Source: Gordonibacter urolithinfaciens (GTDB taxonomy: Bacteria > Actinomycetota > Coriobacteriia > Coriobacteriales > Eggerthellaceae). Taken from it: a stretch of 64,000 nucleotides of DNA. Shown here piece by piece: positions 7,227-15,070 of the stretch. The notes below the pieces were generated by a model that saw only the letters and a program-made list of their open reading frames with translations, did no database searches and was not told where the DNA came from. The translations under genes were made by a program, and so were the position numbers. Numbering within the stretch: position 1 is the first letter of the stretch; the number at the start of each line of letters is the position of its first letter. The stretch is taken from positions 3,100,001-3,164,000 of the forward strand of contig NZ_LT900217.1 of NCBI RefSeq assembly GCF_900199375.1. Direction: 5' to 3'.

Positions 7227-9668
7227 ATGGCGCTCATGCGCACGCTCGTCGCGGCCGGCCTCAAACGGGGGAAGGGCTCGTTCGCGGGCATCTTCCTGCT
7301 CATGGCCCTCACCGCCGCTGCGCTCACCTTCACCGTGAGCATGTACGCGGACTTGAACGCCCGCGAGGAGGCCGCGCTTGCCGAGATCGGGGCGGGCGAC
7401 GTGTATGCCGTCGATATGGCGACGAACCTCACTGACGAGGTGGCCGCCGAGGTGGAGGCGCTGTCCGAGGTAAGCGAGGCGCGGGTGAACGGCGCCCTCT
7501 CCGTTCCCGTGAGGTTCTACGATGCGGGCGGCGAGGCCGTGGACAAGAACCCCACCTCGGGCACCGCGCTTGTGGCTTGGGGCGACGCCCTCGGCTTCCG
7601 CCTGTTCTCCGACGACGGGACGCATCTCGTCGACGAGGCCCGCGAGCCGGGCCCCGACGAGGTCTACGTGCCGGCGTCGCTCAAGGTCGCTCCTGGCGTT
7701 CAGGTAGGCGACGAGCTGGAAGTGCTGGTGGGCGACGAGGCACGCCGCTTCACCATCGCGGGATTCTTCGAGGATCCTCAGCTTGGCACGCCGTTTCTGG
7801 AGATGAAACGCTACGTGGTGGCGCAGGGAGCCTACGACGAGGTGGGCTCGCTCGTCGACGCGACCGTCGCGCAGGGCGGCGAACCGGCCGACGTTCTTTC
7901 TTCCTCGTCGAAGATGTCGGCGTATCGCATGGCCGAGATCAACGTGCGCTTGTCGGACGAGGCCCGCGCGACGGGCACGACCTCGACCGACCTCGCCCGG
8001 CTCATCGCGGATGAGGTGGCCTGGGCGAACACGGCAACGGGCATGTTCGCCGCCGACACGCTTGCCGGCTATGCGATGATGGTCGTGGTCATCGGCGGTG
8101 CCGTCCTGGGCGTGTTCGCGCTGCTGTTGTTCGTGATAGCGCTCGTCATCTGCACGCACGCCATCGCGACGTCCATCGAGGAGGATTACGCGGACTACGG
8201 CACGCTCAAGGCCCTCGGCTTGTCGAACCGCTCGCTGCGCGGCATGCTGGGCGTGGAGTACGTGGGCGTGAGCCTTCTGGGACTCGCGGCCGGCCTCGGG
8301 TTGGGCTGGGCGCTCGTGCCTCCCGTCCTGCCGTTCTTCGCGCAATTCACCGGCGTGCTGGCGACGAACGCAGCGCCTCCTGCGGCGGCGCTGCTCCTTT
8401 TGGCGGCGCTGCTGGCGCTGGTCGCGGCCGTCGTCGTATGCAAGACGCACAAGCTCTCGCGCATCTCGCCGCTCGTCGCTTTCCGGGGCGGCGCGGCCGA
8501 CGTGACGTTCCGCAGCCGGGCTGCCCGCCCGTTGGGCGGCTCCCATCTCGGTTTGGGGTTGGCCGTGCGCGCTATCGTGTCGGCGAAGCGCCGCTACGTG
8601 GGGCTTGCGGGATGCGCGCTGGTCATGTGTGCATTCATCGTGCTCGTGTTCGGCATAGGCGGCGCGCTCGGCGGCCCGAATGCGGCGAAGGAGGCTTTCG
8701 GCATGTGGACGAGCGACGTGTCGGCCACCCTCGTCTCGCCCGACGCGAGCTTCGACGAGGTGGAGCGGGTCATCGAAGAGGTCAGCCCCATAGAGAAGTC
8801 GTGGAAGGAGTCGTTCGCCATGGTGAGCTTCGGGGGCGAGAGCCACTCGTTCGCGGGCTTGAGCGACCTTTCGCTGGTGACGGGTGTGGTGGCAGGGCGT
8901 CTGCCGATTCACGACAACGAGGCGCTCATCGGCGGAAACCTTGCGAAGTCGATGGGTCTTGGCATTGGAGACGAGCTGGCTGTCGACGGGGCGGACGGCG
9001 AGGAGCGCCGCTTCGTGGTGTGCGGGCTGCTCTCCGCCATGTTCAATGCCGGCTACGGCACCATCCTCACCTACGACGGGGTGTGCGACCTGGCCGGAAA
9101 AGGCGCGGACGTCGCCGAGACGGCGCGGCAGTACGTCCTGGCCGATCCGCAGAAGGCCGACGAGGCGCGTGCGGCCATCGAGGCGCGCTTCGGCGATGCG
9201 GTGGACGCGCGGCCTGCCGGCATGTTCAGCGATACCGAGGGCATGGTCGGCCTTATCCAGCAGCTGTTCACCATCATGGGCTTCGCCATGGCGACGGTCG
9301 CCGCGACGCTCGTGTTCCTCGCCGTGTCGCTCATCATCGGGCGCATGTTCACGGCCGAGCGTCACGACTTGGGCGTGTACCGCGCGCTCGGGTTCACGAC
9401 GCGCGCGCTTCGCGTGCAGTTCGCCCTGCGCTTCTTCCTCGTGGCGCTCGCGGGCTGCTCGGCGGGCGCAACGCTGGCGGCGCTCGGCGGCAGCTGGCTC
9501 ATGGGGCAGCTGTTCGGCCTCTTCGGCGTTTCGCGGTTCGCCATCGACACGAATCCGCTCATGGTAGGCGGCCTCACGCTGGGCCTTTCGACGCTGTTCC
9601 TGATCGCCGCCTACGCGAGCGCCCGCAAGGTGAAGCGCGTGGACGTGCGCAAGCTAGTGGCGGAATAG
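7227..9668 (+). CDS. FtsX-type ABC transporter permease, two FtsX domains
   Basis: A permease of about 813 residues with a helix at the N-terminus, an extracytoplasmic domain of about 230 residues, an FtsX domain with three helices near 275-410, a second signal-anchor-like helix near 455-475, another extracytoplasmic domain, and a second FtsX domain in the last 150 residues. This duplicated layout matches large permeases that work with one ATPase dimer. I chose ATG 7227 because AGGGGGG sits eight bases before it; an in-frame GTG at 7218 is the alternative. It shares the operon with the ATPase. No stop or frameshift is visible. Confidence 0.88.
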   Translation: MALMRTLVAAGLKRGKGSFAGIFLLMALTAAALTFTVSMYADLNAREEAALAEIGAGDVYAVDMATNLTDEVAAEVEALSEVSEARVNGALSVPVRFYDAGGEAVDKNPTSGTALVAWGDALGFRLFSDDGTHLVDEAREPGPDEVYVPASLKVAPGVQVGDELEVLVGDEARRFTIAGFFEDPQLGTPFLEMKRYVVAQGAYDEVGSLVDATVAQGGEPADVLSSSSKMSAYRMAEINVRLSDEARATGTTSTDLARLIADEVAWANTATGMFAADTLAGYAMMVVVIGGAVLGVFALLLFVIALVICTHAIATSIEEDYADYGTLKALGLSNRSLRGMLGVEYVGVSLLGLAAGLGLGWALVPPVLPFFAQFTGVLATNAAPPAAALLLLAALLALVAAVVVCKTHKLSRISPLVAFRGGAADVTFRSRAARPLGGSHLGLGLAVRAIVSAKRRYVGLAGCALVMCAFIVLVFGIGGALGGPNAAKEAFGMWTSDVSATLVSPDASFDEVERVIEEVSPIEKSWKESFAMVSFGGESHSFAGLSDLSLVTGVVAGRLPIHDNEALIGGNLAKSMGLGIGDELAVDGADGEERRFVVCGLLSAMFNAGYGTILTYDGVCDLAGKGADVAETARQYVLADPQKADEARAAIEARFGDAVDARPAGMFSDTEGMVGLIQQLFTIMGFAMATVAATLVFLAVSLIIGRMFTAERHDLGVYRALGFTTRALRVQFALRFFLVALAGCSAGATLAALGGSWLMGQLFGLFGVSRFAIDTNPLMVGGLTLGLSTLFLIAAYASARKVKRVDVRKLVAE

Positions 9669-9904
9669 TCCTGCTCCGTCGGCTTGCCGGCCGTCGGAAC
9701 CGCTCGATGCCGCGGCCGGCCGTGGCGCTCCGCCTTCGCGCGATCCCGGAGACCCGCATATCTGTTGTGCGTTTCGCCTTCGCAACCCCGCGAATCTGCC
9801 GCATCACGGCCGCCGTCGCTGATTCGCTGCGCCAACCTCGCCGGATCTTGCTTCCTCCTGCTCTCGACGGTTGCCGCCGCGTCGCGTGGACGGGGAGGCA
9901 GGGC

Positions 9905-9932
9905 GCGGCGCCCTCTGCTATACTGGCGCCGC
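9905..9932 (+). promoter_or_regulatory. Extended -10 promoter flanked by an 8-bp inverted repeat
   Basis: TATACT (9919-9924), preceded by TGC, is an extended -10 for the acetyltransferase gene. It is flanked by GCGGCGCC (9905-9912) and GGCGCCGC (9925-9932), a perfect inverted repeat with 12 bases between, which may be an operator. The rest of the 294-bp gap after the permease gene (9669-9962) shows no other structure I can support. Confidence 0.45.
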
Positions 9933-9962
9933 ATGGTGAAGCCCGCGAGAAAGGATGCGCCC

Positions 9963-10469
9963 ATGGGCCTGGAGATTCGGCCGTACCGCGAGGAGGACCT
10001 CGCGGGAATGCTCAAGGTGTGGAACGAGGTTGTGGAGGGTGGCGAGGCCTTCCCCCAGATCGAGCCGCTCACGTTGGAGACCGCCGCGGAGTTCTTCGCG
10101 GCCCAGACGCTTTCCGTGGTGGCCGACCTCGACGGAAAGGTCATGGGCCTGTACATCCTGCACCCGAACAACGTGGGGCGCTGCGCGCACGTGGGCAACG
10201 CGAGCTACGCCGTGGCCTCGAGCGTGCGCGGGCTGGGACTCGGTCGTGCCCTTGTTGAGGACTCGCTCGCGCAGGCTGCGCGCAAGGGCTTCCGGGGCCT
10301 GCAGTTCAACGCCGTGGTGGCCGACAACGCCGGTGCCATCCACCTGTACGAGGACCTGGGCTTCACCCGCGTGGGCACCGTGCCCGGCGGCTTCGTGAAC
10401 TTCATGGGCGGCTATGAGGACATCCATATCTACTACCGCGACTGCGTCGACACGCGCCGTCCCTGCTGA
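9963..10469 (+). CDS. GNAT-family N-acetyltransferase
   Basis: A 168-residue single-domain GNAT protein. The acetyl-CoA pyrophosphate-binding motif is visible as VRGLGLGRALVE, and the C-terminal region has the usual AIHLYEDLGFTRVG segment. The ATG at 9963 is preceded by GAAAGGA at good spacing; an in-frame ATG at 9933 would add ten residues but would start almost on top of the promoter. It stands alone between the transporter operon and the ribosomal cluster. The substrate is unknown; members of this family acetylate small amines, peptides or drugs. Confidence 0.88.
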   Translation: MGLEIRPYREEDLAGMLKVWNEVVEGGEAFPQIEPLTLETAAEFFAAQTLSVVADLDGKVMGLYILHPNNVGRCAHVGNASYAVASSVRGLGLGRALVEDSLAQAARKGFRGLQFNAVVADNAGAIHLYEDLGFTRVGTVPGGFVNFMGGYEDIHIYYRDCVDTRRPC

Positions 10470-10479
10470 GGCTAGGAAG

Positions 10480-10675
10480 GCCCCGGTCGGGGCTGCCAGG
10501 GGGAGGGAATGGCGTCGGCTCCCCGAACCGCCCTCCCGGGCTGCCTGCCGTCCCGAGCAGCGGGCAGCCTCCCGGTCGTGGCACGCCGCGGCCTTCTCGC
10601 CCGGTTCGCCAAGCCCCCCACGTGCCGAGCGCAGGGGGAGCGCCCGAAACGTGGGCTTTTCGAGGACGTGGGGGG
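10480..10675. other. Hairpin-rich intergenic stretch, function unclear
   Basis: The 391-bp gap before rpsP contains several inverted repeats but no gene. There is a GCCCC/GGGGC stem at 10480-10493, a GGGAGGG/CCCTCCC pair at 10501-10507 and 10531-10537, and a CCCCCCACGT/ACGTGGGGGG pair at 10614-10623 and 10666-10675. A nearer ACGTGGGC (10649-10656) followed by TTTT could make the last set an alternative terminator or attenuator. These may end the acetyltransferase transcript. Confidence 0.35.
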
Positions 10676-10737
10676 TCGGGGATGCTGGCTTTGCGGGGGT
10701 TCGCGTACAATAGCGGGCACTACGAGACGACAATCGC

Positions 10738-10766
10738 TTGTCAAACGGAAGATTACGCCGTATCAT
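10738..10766 (+). promoter_or_regulatory. Sigma-70 promoter of the rpsP operon
   Basis: TTGTCA (10738-10743), a 17-bp spacer and TATCAT (10761-10766) make a near-consensus housekeeping promoter about 95 bp before rpsP. A second weaker -10 (TACAAT, 10706-10711) lies upstream without a good -35. Confidence 0.75.
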
Positions 10767-10860
10767 AAGCAATTGCTGTTTTGCGGGAATCGTGCGCGCG
10801 CCCAGAAGGCGCCGCCCAACCCGCCCGACCTGACGTAAGAAGCAAAAGGAGTTCACCTTC

Positions 10861-11106
10861 ATGGCAGTCAAAATTCGCCTGGCCCGCCACGGCGCCAAGA
10901 AGCGCCCGTACTACCGCATCGTCGTCGCCGACGCGCGCTGCCCGCGCGACGGCAAGTTCATCGAGGAGGTCGGCCGCTACAACCCCTGCGCCAACCCCAC
11001 GATGGTGCAGTTCGACCTGGAGAAGGTCGACCAGTGGATCAAGAACGGCGCCCAGCCCACCGACACGGTGGCGCGCCTGCTCAAGAACGCCCGCGAGAAC
11101 GCGTAA
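10861..11106 (+). CDS. rpsP: 30S ribosomal protein S16
   Basis: An 81-residue protein with the S16 N-terminal signature ([20 protein letters not shown]), the following VVADAR and the GRYNP motif. The length matches the family. AAAGGAG lies before the ATG. It is the first gene of a translation cluster with khpA, rimM and trmD, the order seen in many Gram-positive bacteria. The protein binds 16S rRNA early in 30S assembly. Confidence 0.98.
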   Translation: MAVKIRLARHGAKKRPYYRIVVADARCPRDGKFIEEVGRYNPCANPTMVQFDLEKVDQWIKNGAQPTDTVARLLKNARENA

Positions 11107-11111
11107 GCGCC

Positions 11112-11366
11112 ATGGCCGAGCAGACGGAAGACATCGTCGGCCTCGTCGAGTCCGTCGTGCGCCCGCTCATCGAGTTTCCCGATGAGCTGCAGATCGAGGC
11201 GAGCGATGCCGAGGACGGCTCCATCCTCGTGGAGCTCCGCGTGAACGAGGAGGATGCCGGCAAGGTCATCGGCCGCCAGGGGCGGGTCATCAAGGCCATC
11301 CGCACGCTCGCCCGTGCCGCCGCGTCGCGCACGAACACCCATGTCGAAGTGGAGCTCATCGACTAG
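11112..11366 (+). CDS. khpA: KH-domain RNA-binding protein KhpA
   Basis: An 84-residue protein consisting of one KH domain with the RNA-binding GxxG loop in GKVIGRQGRVIKAIRTL. It lies 5 bp after rpsP and directly abuts rimM, the conserved place for khpA (YlqC). Family members bind structured RNA, usually with KhpB, and affect ribosome assembly and cell division. The ATG at 11112 gives the normal length. Confidence 0.95.
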   Translation: MAEQTEDIVGLVESVVRPLIEFPDELQIEASDAEDGSILVELRVNEEDAGKVIGRQGRVIKAIRTLARAAASRTNTHVEVELID

Positions 11367-11888
11367 ATGCGCGCTTGGACGGACGTCGCCGTACTGGCGA
11401 GAACGAAGAACCTGCAGGGAGGGTTCGTCGCGCAGAGCGCGGCGGGCCTTCCCTTTTTGCTGTCGGAGGGCCTGGAGGTGGCCTTCGTGCCGCCCGTGTC
11501 GGACGCCCCGCGCTGCGCGCGGGTGACGACCGTGTCTGCCATCGATGACCGCACGGCCGTCGTGGCGTTCGACGCTGTGGAGGGCATCGACGCGGCCGAG
11601 GCCCTCGTAGGCTGCCACTGCCTCGTGCGCCGCGCAGACTTGCCAGAGGGGGCGCTGGACGCGCATGCCGGCACCTGGGACGGCTGGGAGGTGCACGACG
11701 CGCGCGCCGGCCTCGTGGGCACGGTGGCGGGCATCCAGGAGCTGCCGGGCCAGGACCTGCTGGAAGTCGTCCCAGCGGCCGGAGGCCGGACGGTGCTCGT
11801 GCCGCTCGTCGACGCGCTCGTGGCCGGCGTGGACGAGGAGGCGCGGCGCATCGACGTCGACCTGCCCGACGGCCTGCTCGAGCTGTAG
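11367..11888 (+). CDS. rimM: Ribosome maturation factor RimM
   Basis: A 173-residue protein, normal for the family. The start codon follows the khpA stop with no gap. The N-terminal half is the RimM beta-barrel, and the C-terminal half is a PRC-barrel recognisable in the segment GWEVHDARAGLVGTV and the later LVPLVDALV stretch. RimM helps process 16S rRNA and assemble the 30S head with S19. The N-terminus is more divergent than usual (LARTKNLQGGF in place of the common GKIVGTHGLRG pattern), but context makes the call secure. Confidence 0.92.
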   Translation: MRAWTDVAVLARTKNLQGGFVAQSAAGLPFLLSEGLEVAFVPPVSDAPRCARVTTVSAIDDRTAVVAFDAVEGIDAAEALVGCHCLVRRADLPEGALDAHAGTWDGWEVHDARAGLVGTVAGIQELPGQDLLEVVPAAGGRTVLVPLVDALVAGVDEEARRIDVDLPDGLLEL

Positions 11889-11926
11889 CAGCAGCGCCGC
11901 CGTACCGCCTACCGATTGGACTTCCC

Positions 11927-12682
11927 ATGATCATCGAGACGCTTTCGACGTTCCCTTCCATGTACGACTCCGTCATGGGCGCGTCCATGATGCGCATCGC
12001 CCAGGAGAAGGGCATCATCTCGTTCAAGGCGCACGACCTGCGCGACTGGACGCACGACCGGCACCGCACGACCGACGACGACCCTTACGGCGGCGGCGAC
12101 GGCCTTGTCATGAAGTGCGAGCCCCTGTTCGAGGCTTACGACGACTTGACCTGCGGAGCCGGCGCTGACGGCGAGGCCTTGCCGTGCCCCTGCACCATCT
12201 TCCTGGCCCCGCACGGCCGGCCTTTCGACGACGCGCTGGCCTGCGAGCTGGCGCGCGAGGAGCGCCTTCTGTTCGTGTGCGGCCACTACGAGGGCATCGA
12301 CGAGCGCGCCTATGCGCTGGCCGACCGCACCGTCTCGCTGGGCGACTACGTGCTCACGAGCGGCGAGCTGGCCTCCATGGTGGTCATCGACGCCGTGGTG
12401 CGCAAGCTGCCCGGCGTGCTGGGGGCGCCCACCGGCGCCCAAGGAGAGAGCTTCGCCGACGGCCTGTTGGAATACCCCCAGTACACGCGTCCGGCAACGT
12501 TCCGGGGCAGGGACGTGCCCGCCGTGCTGCTCTCGGGCGACCACGGCGCCGTGGCCCGCTGGAGGCGCGAGCAGAGCCTCGAGCGCACGGCGCGCCTGCG
12601 CCCCGACCTGCTGGACGCGGCCGACCTCTCGGACGCCGACCGCAGGTTTCTGCTACACTTGGCGGACGGAAGCGGGCGCTAG
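11927..12682 (+). CDS. trmD: tRNA (guanine-N1)-methyltransferase TrmD
   Basis: A 251-residue SPOUT methyltransferase that makes m1G37 in tRNAs. Signature regions include the N-terminal TLSTFPSMYD, DDDPYGGGDGLVMK, the knotted S-adenosylmethionine site CGHYEGIDERA and SLGDYVLTSGEL. It follows rimM by 38 bp in the conserved order. The C-terminal domain ends with a typical WRREQSLERTARLRPDLL stretch. Confidence 0.97.
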   Translation: MIIETLSTFPSMYDSVMGASMMRIAQEKGIISFKAHDLRDWTHDRHRTTDDDPYGGGDGLVMKCEPLFEAYDDLTCGAGADGEALPCPCTIFLAPHGRPFDDALACELAREERLLFVCGHYEGIDERAYALADRTVSLGDYVLTSGELASMVVIDAVVRKLPGVLGAPTGAQGESFADGLLEYPQYTRPATFRGRDVPAVLLSGDHGAVARWRREQSLERTARLRPDLLDAADLSDADRRFLLHLADGSGR

Positions 12683-12712
12683 GCCCGCACGGAACAGAGG
12701 GAAGGCGGGATC

Positions 12713-13285
12713 ATGGACCACGGCCGGCATGCGCGCACGGGCGCGCCGAGGGCGCCGCGCAGGATCGTCGCGGCGCTCTGGTGGGCAGCCTTCGTCGTTG
12801 CTTTGGCGTGGCTCCAGGTCACGTTCGTGCACCAGGCCTTCGCCGTGCCCTCTGGCTCCATGGAGAACATCATCATGACCGGCGACCGCGTCTACGCTGA
12901 GAAGGTGAGCTACCTGTTCCGCGACCCCCAGCCCGGCGACATCGTGACGTTCCAGGACCCGGAGATCCCCGGCCGCGTGCTCATCAAGCGCTGCATCGCG
13001 GTGGGCGGCCAGACGGTCGACCTCGTGGACGGGCGCGTGGTGGTGGACGGCGTGGCGCTCGACGAGCCCTACACCCGCGGCCTGCCCTCCGAGCCGCTCA
13101 AGACGGCGCTCGGCGTGGAGGTGTCCTACCCCTACACCGTGCCCGAGGGGCACCTGTGGGTCATGGGGGACAACCGCACGAACTCCAACGACTCGCGCTA
13201 CTTCGGCGCCGTCGGGCGCTCGTCCGTGACCGCGCGCGGCGTGGCCGTCATCTGGCCGCTGGAGGACGCCGCCCTTATCGGGTAG
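12713..13285 (+). CDS. lepB: Signal peptidase I (first copy)
   Basis: A 190-residue membrane serine protease that cleaves Sec and Tat signal peptides. One helix (about 18-40) precedes the nucleophile motif PSGSMEN (Ser49). The general-base Lys92 is in [10 protein letters not shown], and box [11 protein letters not shown] is intact. Codons for residues 70-167 (12920-13214) are identical at DNA level to the second copy at 13675-13969, whereas the N-termini and last 20 residues differ. It lies 30 bp after trmD and is probably cotranscribed. Tandem lepB copies are common in Gram-positives; such long identity points to gene conversion. Confidence 0.95.
   Translation: MDHGRHARTGAPRAPRRIVAALWWAAFVVALAWLQVTFVHQAFAVPSGSMENIIMTGDRVYAEKVSYLFRDPQPGDIVTFQDPEIPGRVLIKRCIAVGGQTVDLVDGRVVVDGVALDEPYTRGLPSEPLKTALGVEVSYPYTVPEGHLWVMGDNRTNSNDSRYFGAVGRSSVTARGVAVIWPLEDAALIG
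12920..13214 (+). repeat. 295-bp identical tract, copy 1 (in first lepB)
   Basis: Bases 12920-13214 match 13675-13969 without a difference that I can see, offset by 755 bp. The match ends abruptly at both sides, inside both lepB genes. Confidence 0.9.
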
Positions 13286-13467
13286 GGGCGCCTGCGGGCG
13301 GAGCAACGGGCGCGCGCGGGCCGTCCGCCCGGATTTCGCCCGCTGATCGGGAATTTCTGAAGAGTTTATCGAACGCGCCGGGCGTGCTGGCGCGAAGCGC
13401 TATCATATACGCTCGTGACTTCATCCGGGCGCCCTCCGCGCCCGTTCGGAAAGGATAGACAACCTTC

Positions 13468-14040
13468 ATGGACTCCGGGCAACACGCCGAGCCGCGCCGA
13501 TCGGGCGCGTTCAGGACCATCCTCAGCCTGCTGGTCATGGTGGCCTTCATCTTCGGGCTGTCATGGGCGCTGCGCACGTTCGTATTCCAGCCCTACGAGA
13601 TACCCTCCGGCTCCATGGAGAACACCATCATGACCGGCGACATGGTGTTCTCGGAGAAGATCAGCTACTACCTGCGCGACCCCCAGCCCGGCGACATCGT
13701 GACGTTCCAGGACCCGGAGATCCCCGGCCGCGTGCTCATCAAGCGCTGCATCGCGGTGGGCGGCCAGACGGTCGACCTCGTGGACGGGCGCGTGGTGGTG
13801 GACGGCGTGGCGCTCGACGAGCCCTACACCCGCGGCCTGCCCTCCGAGCCGCTCAAGACGGCGCTCGGCGTGGAGGTGTCCTACCCCTACACCGTGCCCG
13901 AGGGGCACCTGTGGGTCATGGGGGACAACCGCACGAACTCCAACGACTCGCGCTACTTCGGCGCCGTCGACGAGGACACGCTCACCGGACGCGCCGCGCT
14001 CGTGTACTGGCCGTTCAACAACTTCGGCCTGCTGGACTAG
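13468..14040 (+). CDS. lepB: Signal peptidase I (second copy)
   Basis: A 190-residue paralogue of the preceding gene. The signal anchor (about 18-38) is more typical ([19 protein letters not shown]), followed by the nucleophile motif [13 protein letters not shown] (Ser49) and Lys92 in RVLIKRC. Residues 70-167 are encoded by the identical tract. The C-terminus ([18 protein letters not shown]) is the usual family ending and is better conserved than in copy 1, so this copy is probably the ancestral housekeeping one. AAAGGA precedes the ATG. A 182-bp gap separates the copies and may carry a separate promoter (TATCAT near 13401). Confidence 0.96.
   Translation: MDSGQHAEPRRSGAFRTILSLLVMVAFIFGLSWALRTFVFQPYEIPSGSMENTIMTGDMVFSEKISYYLRDPQPGDIVTFQDPEIPGRVLIKRCIAVGGQTVDLVDGRVVVDGVALDEPYTRGLPSEPLKTALGVEVSYPYTVPEGHLWVMGDNRTNSNDSRYFGAVDEDTLTGRAALVYWPFNNFGLLD
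13675..13969 (+). repeat. 295-bp identical tract, copy 2 (in second lepB)
   Basis: Second copy of the tract at 12920-13214. It carries the catalytic Lys and the [11 protein letters not shown] box but not the nucleophilic Ser region. Confidence 0.9.
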
Positions 14041-14107
14041 CAGGCCCGCACCCAGGGATCGAAGCCGCCTCGCGCGACTGCATAGGATAGGGAAGACAAG
14101 GAGAGCC

Positions 14108-15070
14108 ATGCCAACCGAAACCGAGCCCGCCGCCCGTGCGGCGGGGCAGGCGGCCGCCGAGGCGCTGCCGCCCACGTTCCAAGACGTCATCATGAGCCTG
14201 CAGCGCTACTGGGCGGGCGCGGGCTGCGTCATCCTGCAGCCCTACGACAACGAGGTGGGCGCCGGCACGAACGCCCCGGCCACCACGCTGCGCTCGCTGG
14301 GCCCCGACACGTGGCGCACCGCCTACGTGCAGGGCTGCCGCCGTCCCACGGACGGCCGCTACGGCGAGAACCCGAACCGCACGCAGCACTACTTCCAGTT
14401 CCAGGTGCTCATGAAGCCCTCGCCCGACGACATCCAGGAGATGTATCTGGGGTCGCTGCGCGCCATCGGCATCGACGTGGACGCGCACGACGTGCGCTTC
14501 GTGGAGGACGACTGGGAGAGCCCGACGCTCGGCGCGTGGGGGCTGGGCTGGGAAGTGTGGATCGACGGCATGGAGGTGACGCAGTTCACCTACTTCCAGC
14601 AGGTGGGCGGCTTCGAGTGCAACCCCGTGCCCGTGGAGATCGCCTACGGCCTGGAGCGCCTGACCATGTTCGTGCAGGGCGTGGACTCCATGTTCGACAT
14701 CGTGTGGAGCCGCGGCGCCGACGGCGTCACGTTCACGTACGGCGACGTGTACCTGGAGAACGAGCGCCAGTACTCCACGTTCAACTTCGAGGTGGCCGAC
14801 ACCGATTTCCTGTTCCAGGAGTTCAACGACCGCGAGGAGGAGTGCAAGCGCACGCTCGCGGCGAACCTGCCGCTGCCGGCCTACGACAGCGTGCTCAAGT
14901 GCTGCCACACGTTCAACCTGCTGGACGCCCGCGGCGTGATATCTGCCACGGAGCGCATGGCCTACATCCTGCGCGTGCGCACGCTGGCAAAGGCCGTGTG
15001 CGCGAGCTACATGGAGCACGTGGTGGGCATGAAGCCCGCCGAGGAAGGGGAGGAGGCCGACCGTGGCTAG
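14108..15070 (+). CDS. glyQ: Glycyl-tRNA synthetase alpha subunit
   Basis: A 320-residue class II synthetase alpha chain, which carries the ATP and glycine site of the bacterial alpha2-beta2 enzyme. Typical stretches include [42 protein letters not shown] and [16 protein letters not shown] 20-residue Ala-rich N-terminal extension precedes the core. The 3' end overlaps glyS by 8 bp. GACAAGGAG lies in front of the ATG. Confidence 0.98.
   Translation: MPTETEPAARAAGQAAAEALPPTFQDVIMSLQRYWAGAGCVILQPYDNEVGAGTNAPATTLRSLGPDTWRTAYVQGCRRPTDGRYGENPNRTQHYFQFQVLMKPSPDDIQEMYLGSLRAIGIDVDAHDVRFVEDDWESPTLGAWGLGWEVWIDGMEVTQFTYFQQVGGFECNPVPVEIAYGLERLTMFVQGVDSMFDIVWSRGADGVTFTYGDVYLENERQYSTFNFEVADTDFLFQEFNDREEECKRTLAANLPLPAYDSVLKCCHTFNLLDARGVISATERMAYILRVRTLAKAVCASYMEHVVGMKPAEEGEEADRG

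Noticed and set aside
7161-9365. Long minus-strand frame opposite the second FtsX-type permease
   Set aside because: It is composed of Arg/His-rich low-information sequence and conflicts with a permease that has clear membrane helices and an operon partner.
12920-13969. Assembly duplication as explanation for the twin lepB tracts
   Set aside because: The flanking halves of both genes differ clearly and both frames are intact, which favours two true paralogues with conversion; long reads would still be needed to exclude an error fully.
14041-14107. Glycine riboswitch or T-box before glyQ
   Set aside because: Only 67 bp separate lepB and glyQ, too short for a T-box or tandem glycine aptamer, and no such core motifs are seen.
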